NCBI GenBank assembly: GCA_943736015.1
Contig: OX031065.1
Coordinates: forward strand, 51,624,992 to 51,688,991
From: Tridacna crocea
Taxonomy: Eukaryota; Mollusca; Bivalvia; Cardiida; Cardiidae
Direction: 5' to 3'
DNA: 64,000 nucleotides
Shown one piece after another: positions 45,601 to 54,600 of the stretch (positions within the stretch are counted from its first letter, which is position 1; each line of letters begins with the position of its first letter). Both the position numbers and the translations under genes were made by a program. The notes beneath the pieces are model-generated. The model worked only from the letters and a program-made list of their open reading frames with translations. It was not told the origin of the DNA and searched no databases.

Positions 45601-48600
45601 GGGTAGAAAACACTGTAGGAAAAGGAGAAATTGCTCGTTATGAGCAATTTCTCCTTTTACCACAGTGTTTTCAAAAGAGTTTTACTCCAGACACATAAAA
45701 ACCAGGGCTTGTTTGGGAAAAGGTAAAAGACATAAACCTTGTTTCTACAGCACACGTTTTGTTGTGAACTGGAACCAAATTTTTAATAATACTAAAAAGA
45801 GCATGTGGTGGCTTTATATATCAGCGTTTCACAAGTGATGTCTGTAACGGGGATAGTGGCTTGGAAATGCTGCAAAGAGATGCTTGAATGTTAAGTCTGT
45901 CTGATGCGGCAGAATACAGAACATTTTGCTGATTGTTGCCATAGAAAGCGATAAGCATGCATAAGCAAGGGTATATTGTTTTATAACAGTTGAAGTTTTG
46001 ATAAGAGAAATATCTTTGCTTATTGTTATATGCTTATTAAACCTATCCTGATCTATCTATTTGACTGTTTTGGTAAATAATTAACAATGACCTAAAATTG
46101 GTTAAAGTTAATTATAAGCAAAATATGCTAGATCTTGCCAACTTGTAGTAGATATACACTAACATAGGGGTTGAGAAAGTGAACAAATGCACTTCTAAAA
46201 TCAAGAGGTGCGTAAGTTCGCTTCCCCAGTCCCGTGAATAATAAAGGGTTATACATACGCCACCTGAAAGTAATATAAGGAGAAGGTCCATCCTTACAAC
46301 TATCTTAAACTGAGATCTTTTATCACAGAAGTTCAGAAGTATTTGTGGCCATCACATTATATCATCAAATGTCTTCTAAGGCTCATAATTGTCAAAACTG
46401 ACAAAAGTGTTTCAGATTTATGGTTTTTTTTGGCCCAGATACCCTGACAAGTTAAAGAAAGTGTAGACTCAAGGCAAGACTGTATTTTTCATGCAGTCTG
46501 ATTTTGATGTACACTGTCTTCAAAAAGCAACAAAGGTCAATTTTGATTTATCAAATATAACAAAAGTTTGTACAGTCTGTTTTTATGTTGCAACAATCTC
46601 CTGTAGATAGCATAATGCCCAACAGGACTGATATCTAAGGCACAGTTTTTTGCAATGCAAATGTTACACAAACTTTTCATGAATGCTTGTAAAATAAAGC
46701 TGTGTTATATCCCTGTTTTCAGCATTTCAGTTAATGTCTCAAAAATGTACAAGCCAAAGAGATTTGTAAAAGAAAAATGCTAACTCTCATTTCTATGCAA
46801 CAAAATTTAGTGTGAATGGCCACAAAAAGGTTTCAATGAATTGATAGATCCCATTTTTCATTTGCTTTTTCAGAGGGGAGTAAACAAAAAAAATTTACTC
46901 ATTGGACACCATGTAAAATAGGACATAATTGATATAAATTTACATAATTAAAAATGCCAAGTAGGTCTCTCCATTGTGAAATCTAGGGTACAGCCTGGGA
47001 CTAAATATTCAAGAGACGGGTGATGCAGCCTTCCAGTTCCCCATCCACTTTTACAGTGATCCTCACGTCTCCAATTGTAATATCAGGTTTCAGTCACCTG
47101 TTTAAATAAGAGCATAATAAAACATACAGGTAAATGGGGAAAGAATTTCCCCAACAAATTAACTTGATTCAATCATGAAAATGGCATAGCAAAAACTACA
47201 TAACTTACATTACAGACAAAAAATATAAACAATGATTGCAAATTATGTAGCATCACAGTTCATGTCGGATCAATTTACATTATAGTTGACTGTTTTTGCA
47301 TTGAGCCCATTTGATTGTTTCTCATGGCATAATATTCTACACAGCAATACATAAATAAGTTGGATGATTACAGCTATTATGGCTTTTATACTTTTTTTCA
47401 GTTAAAAACAAACAACACCTCCAACAAAGTCTTCTTCTGGAGACTTTGATTTCCATGATACAAAATGCAGATTACATGGAGCTTCTTTAACCCTTTACCA
47501 AACAGGCCCTGGTTTTTACGTGTCTGCAGTACAAGTCTTTTGAAAACACTGGGGGAAAAGGAGAAATTGCTCATAACGAGCAATTTCTCCTTTTCCCACA
47601 GTGTTTTCTATCCTTCAGAAGAACTTTCTACCTTTTTCATCAAATTTAAACGTGTTGTCTCCAAACTCTTTCAGTTTAGAAGAGTCTAAAATTCGTCGTT
47701 TGGGAAAGGGTTAAAAAAATCATCTCAAAAGCATCTACACTATTTAAAACAATAATTTAACTTTGGCATTTAACAGTACTATAAATATCACAATGACTAT
47801 TATCTCAAACATGGTTACTTAACTCGAACCATATCTGTTATTTTTTCTTAGAACTGTGATGCTATTTAAGCACTGAACAAACCGATCTGGGAATTTAACT
47901 TGAAGACACAGACAGATTATGAGTCACACAAATGATTTCAGTTAGACAGAAATGAAGTACTGAACACATCAAATGCAACATGTAATAATGAAAAAAAATG
48001 CACAAAAACAATCTCAATATATCTATTATCATCAGGTTTTTAGCTTTAACCCTTTACCAGAAGCAACAAAGTTTAAGGCTTGTCCAAACTGAATGCAATT
48101 ATAGACAACAATTTCAGTGTGGATCAAATGGTGTAATTTTCCTTTGATAGAGTAGAAAACATTGTGGGAAAAGGAGAAAATGCTGGTTACCAGCATTTTC
48201 TCCTTTACCCACAATGTTTTCAAAAGACTTCTTTTCCAGGAGCGTCAAAAGTCAGCATTGTGTGGTAAAGGGTTAAAATAATTTGGATCTCATCTTGGCA
48301 GAAAAATCTGTAACGTTTTCAAAAACCTCTCTCAGGGTCATAAAAACACACCAAGAGACCATGTCCTAATCATACAACTCTTACATATCTTTGCTTCACT
48401 TCTTTATTGTGGAAATGTCCTTTGGCAAGTCACTTTACAGCCCATTTGTTCTAAAACCAAGGCAACACATGAATATATGACCTGTTACTGTGATATGACT
48501 GAAAAAATGTTGAAACTGGCATAAAACACTATGTAATAAATTATTAGCTTCCAGTTTACCTAAGTATATCCATCCTGAAATCCTAGATAACACAGTGATT

Positions 48601-51600
48601 TCTTGGTTTTAACCCTTTACTCCATAGATAGTCATTTCTACGCATGCTTGTAGGAGCCTTTGGAAAACATTGTGGCAAACGGTGAAATTGCTTGTGACAA
48701 GCAATTTCACCTTTTGCCGCAATGTTTTCCATGCTTTCAAAAGGTGTCATATACACATAAGAAACAGCTTCATCCTTGCTGCTATTTAGGGTCAGTTAGA
48801 GATAACATAGAAATGCCTTATGGGGTAAAGGTTAATACAGTGTAGAAGACTTTGAAAACATTGTAGGCCAAAGAGAACTTAACTGGTAGGTATTATTTAT
48901 CCTTTTCAATGTAAATTTTCCATTGTTTGAAAGGCAAGTTTCATCAGTTCAGTCACAGAGATAGGTTTACTGTCTGCAAAAGCTGTCACTATGGATGGCA
49001 ATTAAATTCAGATTCTAAATGAGACAATGCCGAGTTTAAGAAACCTGAGGAAAAAGCTTCTTAGAAACATTGTGGGAGAATCAAAAAAAGGTTGGTAATC
49101 AACATTTTCTCCTATTCACTTCATGTTTTACACCCTTCAAAGACAATTTATTTATTTGGACCACATTTAAAGTTTTGTCTGCAAAAACGAATTCTTTCAA
49201 TATTGGCAAGTCTTAAAATTTTTGTTAGAAACTCTAAAGTTAAGCATAAAGTAAGGCTAACTCATCCTTACATACAGCACAGTCTCAAATGATTCATTTT
49301 GACAGAATTTTCTGTCTTTCTTCCAAAAACCTTTCAAAGAGCAAAGAATCTACTTTATACTCGTGATTCACATAGATGATATGCCAGTAGAAATTTGAAC
49401 TTCTTGTGGAGAATAAGACAACTAAACATCAGCATTTTTCATGACAGCAGAGCTCCTCTTTGTCTAAATTACTCTGTTTTTCTGTGGAAAAATTCCATTT
49501 GACCTAAGATAATAAGTACTGTCAAAACGACCTTTTTTTTCCTCCAACCAACCTTATTTCTACCAACCGAATTTGTTCACCGAATTCTCCATGGCATGTT
49601 TTGATCCAGCTGGCAATACTTTTTGGTTAACCCTTTGTTTTCCTCATTACAGGATTATCCTTAGCATAAAAATGGGGATGACTAAAGTGCTTTATATTAC
49701 CTCTTTTAAACTTAAAAATTTTGGTTGATTTTAATACTTATTTCTGTTTATGAGAGTTACACAAAAAATGAAAGTCAAGTCACTTCTTTCCAAATTTATA
49801 CAATTTTGATTCAATTTATTGAAATGCAGGAGGCTGCTTGATAAGGAAGAGATGCTATACTGCCTACATTCAAATCCAGGGCAAGGTAAAAAAGCAAGAA
49901 TTGCATAAATTAACCCATTACCACTCAATCCCTACTTTTGACGCCCCAGAGAAAGAAGCCTTTTGAAAACACTGTGGGAAAAGGAGAAAATGCTGGTAAC
50001 CAGCATTTTCTCCTTTTCCCACAGTGTTTTCTACCTTTTCCAAAGCAAATGTCTATTTTTCAGTCACATTTATTTTGTCATCTGCAAATGCTTTCAATTT
50101 GGACCAGTCCAAAATTTTCTCATGTGGTAATGAGTTAAAAGATAATAATCAGGTCACCTAATTCTAGTAGTTTCTTAGGCTAAAAGAGCATCAGTATTCA
50201 CTTTTTTATTTACACAGGCCATTTTGAGCCGGTAATTCTTCATTTGGAAGTCAGTTGCTACCAACAGCACTCCCATGACAAATACAGTGTAGACAGATTA
50301 GGTATGTACCTCAAATGGACATCAACTTGCCAACAAATTAGAAAATGTCACTGATCAAAGATTAATTCCTTTTAAAACGTATTTGCAATGGGTACTGGTA
50401 CAATTAATCCAGAATGGATTAACAGACTTTGCCAATAGAAATTATTAGTAATCCTGATTAATGCCGTTATAATTCATAAACTATCATTTAAGTCCTTTAC
50501 AGCATAATCCTGTATAACTATTACCTTGAAAGAAGACTTAAATTCTGTCAAAAACCAATCATTGAAAATGCAAGTTTCCATAATTTTGACCTTTTCCTAA
50601 AATGTTTTTCACCAGAATGAAATCCAAGAATTTGAGCCTGAGTTGATTATGCATCTGTATATACCTTAATCTGAATAAGAATGCTCTTTCCTGTGAATCC
50701 AAGGTGTAATGATAAGCTTCCAGCTCTTCTTATATGTGTTTCAGAACAGTTTGTTTTCAGTCTTATAAACTTAGACCTTTTTTTTCCCCCCTTTTTATGA
50801 TGTAAACTAATGAAGAGAAACAATGACAAAAAAGTAGGTGAAATGGTATATTTAATCATTTCATTAAAAAAGCACAAATCCAAGTCTTCCTAGGGGAAAT
50901 TATATATTTTGTATTCTTAAAAGGGCAATGACAGTGAGGAGAGTTAATGGCTCTACGGCTAAATGCTATACTTAATGTCAATGACAGGGCTTATGGTATT
51001 AGGTTTAAATGCCACTGATCAGACAAAAACAATTCAAAAGTTCAGTGTTTGCATATCACGCATACCATTGGCTTAGTCTAACAAGGCCTGTCTAATGCTA
51101 TCCAGTAAACCCTTAGATAAATTAATCAACAGATCACTTTCAGCCACATGAAAATCTGTGCAATTTTAGGCTTTTTTGATGCAACAAACTACAACGAGCC
51201 CACATAATTATAAAGCTCTTGTCTGTCGTGGCTCACAAACTACAGTGAGCCCAAATAATTAAAAAGCTCTTGTCCATCTTGGCTCACAAAGTACAGTCAG
51301 CCCACGTAACTATAAAGCTCTTGTCCATTGTGGCTCACAAAGTACAGTGAGCCCACATAACTATAAAGCTCTTGTCCATTGTGGCTCACAAACTACACTG
51401 AGCCCAAATAATTATAAAGCTCTTGTCCATCGTGGCTCACAAACTACAGTGAGCCCACATAACTATAAAGCTCTTGTCCATTGTGGCTCACAAACTAAAA
51501 TGAGCCCACATAACTATAAAGCTCTTGTCCATTGTGGCTCACAAGCTAGTGAGCCCATATAAAGCTCTTGTCCATCGTGGCTCACAAACTACAATGAGCC

Positions 51601-54600
51601 CACATAACTATAAAGCTCTTGTCCATTGTGGCTCACAAACTAGTGAGCCCACATAACTATAAAGCTCTTGTCCATTGTGACTCACAAACTAGTGAGCCCA
51701 TATAATTATAAAACTCTTGTCCATTGTGGCTCACAAACTAGTGGGCCCATATAATTATAAAGCTCTTGTCCATTGTGGCTCACAAACTAGTGAGCCCATA
51801 TAATTATAAAGCTCTTGTCCATCATGGCTCACAAACTACAATGAGCCCACATAACTATAAAGCTCTTGTCCATTGTGGTTCACAAACTACAGTGAGCCCA
51901 AATAATTATAGAGCTCTTGTCCATCGTGGCTCACAAACTGCTGTGAGCCCACATAATTATAAAGCTCTTGTCCATCGTGGCTCCTGACTTCAGCATTCTA
52001 CCAGGGTTCAAGTGCATAATCAGGAGTTTGAAGTACATTTTTTCAATATTGATACAGATATTACAATATGTCAAAAGTTTTGCACAGTGCTGATGGTGAT
52101 GCAGACCACATGACCAAGACAATACATAGACATTCTTTGAAAACAACCACACTAAAAGTTTCTATTTGATATAGGCTCAACCAGAAAATCTTATAATTTA
52201 TCAGTAAACAAGAAATGTGTCACTGAAACTGATCCTATTCCTCTGCCCCACAAGCCCTGTGACCGTGACTATGACACAGTCTTGTTATGCAGCTGTCATT
52301 CAGGATTTGAAGACTAGCCCTCTGATTGGCTAAGGGGTTGTGTCTTAGCAATCCCGACAAATCGGCCATGTCATTGTTGGAGAAATTCAAGTCTTGAAAT
52401 CCAAAAATAGAACTGAATATAAATGCTAGCCAGTATGCTTACTGCTTAACTCTTTACTACAAAATCCCGAGTTCTAATGACCTTGAAAAATGCCTTTTGA
52501 AAACACTGTGAGAAAAGGAGAAAATGCTGGTCACCAGCATTTTCTCCTTTTCCCACAAGGTTTTCTACCCTTCCCAAAACAAAATTTGCTTTTAAGCAAC
52601 ATTCATTTTGTTGTCTGCAAATACTTTTAATTTAGACCATTCTTAGATTTTGCCGTTTGGTAAAGAGTTAACTGACAAGTTGCTAGGTTCTACCAAGATG
52701 GTACTATAAATTACATAAAAATGATAGAATTAGCAGAGAGCAGAGAGAATAAAATGTTGAAATTGTACCAAAATAAATCATGAGTACCAACCCAGCTATT
52801 TTTGAATTTACATCTTTTGATCAATTAAACAACAATCAGAGCAATCTACCTTTTAATTAGTTTGTGTTTAACCCTTTACCAAACGATCCCTGGTTTTTAC
52901 GACCCAGAGGAAGAAGCTTTCTGAAAACATGGTGGGAAAAGGAGAAAATGCTGGTAGCCAGCATTTTCTCCTTTTCCCACAATGTTTTCTTCTCTTCTAA
53001 AGTCAAGTTTCTATTTTTGAGTAACATTGTATTTTGTCGTCCGCAAATGCTTTCAACTCTGACAAGTCTAAAATTCTACTGTTTAGTAAAGGGTTAACTT
53101 AACACAGTTTTTGGACAATAGACGGGCTAGCAGTCCTACCACCCCTGTTTTTTACCTCATTCATTACTAGAACTATATGTACAAGCCTCACTCCAAGCAA
53201 CCGGCTACTTTCCGACATAATATGAGTCTAAACCATGTTCAGAGAGAAAAGATTTCTGCGGAATAAACATCTACAATGTTTCAAAAAGAATCAGAACTAG
53301 TCTGACATTATAGCTTTTTACCAGCTTACTAAAATCGAGCTGTTACTGTGTAATGACTAATGACTGGATTAATTGTTAAGTTTTCATTTGTCAAAAGGTT
53401 AGAAAACTTTGTGGAAAAAGCAAAAAATGCTGTAAATAGCACCTTCTCCTTCCTATCAATGTCTTCACAATGTTTCTTCCTCAGAGTTATTTAACTCTTT
53501 ACCACATGACAAAATTTTGGACTGGTCCAAATTGAAAGCACTTACAGATGACAATATACACATGTATATGCAACTCAAAAATTGAAATTTGCTTCCAGAG
53601 GGCTAGAAAACATTGTGAGAAAGGGAGAAAATGCTGATTACCAGCATTTTCTCCTTTTTCCCACAATGTTTTCAAAAGGCTTCCATCTCACAGTCATATA
53701 AACCAGGGATTGTTTGGGAAAGGGTTAAACTCAAGATTGTGCAGTAAAGATTTAACTTCAATTCCTTTGACTTCATTCAGCAATACCTACCTTTAAAAGC
53801 TGTTGTAACAGTATTTTTCATTAGAGCCTGTATCAAATAAGATCACTGAAATCCTGCCCTTTTAACCCTTTACTCCATAGATACGCATTTCTACGCATCG
53901 CTTGTAGGAGCCTTTGGAAAACATTGTGGCAAAAGGTGAAATTGCTCGTGACGAGCAATTTCACCTTTTGTCACAATGTTTTCTATGCTATCAAAAGATG
54001 TCATACACACATAAGAAACGGCCCTCATCCTTGCTGTTATTTAGGGACAATTAGAGATACCATAGAAATGCCTTATGGGGTAAAGGGTTAACATTCTCAT
54101 AAATGTAAATGAGCCACGCTGGTGACTTTACTTCATCTCCAATATTATGCATTATAAGAAGTAAATCATCACCAAACTATGGAAGCAAAAAATCCATTGT
54201 TGTCCAACAACCAACTGAAAATCACAAGATAGACTGATCCTTGGAATCCCTCGGATCAATTTATGGCGACTGTGAAGTCCATCCTGGATCAAATTTTTGT
54301 AGATACATTAAACCCCCTTATCAGGGAGCATGGCTCAAAAGTAAAGCTTTCAAAAAATAACCAAATAGAATTTTATTAATTTTCATCCCAACAAGTACAA
54401 CTTATGCCTAGGTCACAAATAAAACAGGTGCCGGACGATTTCTTCCAACTTTGCCGATTCAAAGATTTGAGACATTGTCCAGGGGCTGTACGATTTTAGG
54501 ACATTTTGCTCAAGCAGTCACAAATCAAACCGGCATCAGACGGCAGGTTCTTTTTTTTTTGAAATGCCATGTGTGCACTTTTAAGTTCAGAAAGGCACCT

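Noticed and set aside
51347-51987. Repeat protein with [11 protein letters not shown] units
   Set aside because: The open frames arise because the minisatellite period is 51 or 48 bases. There is no upstream gene context and both halves start at arbitrary internal ATGs.
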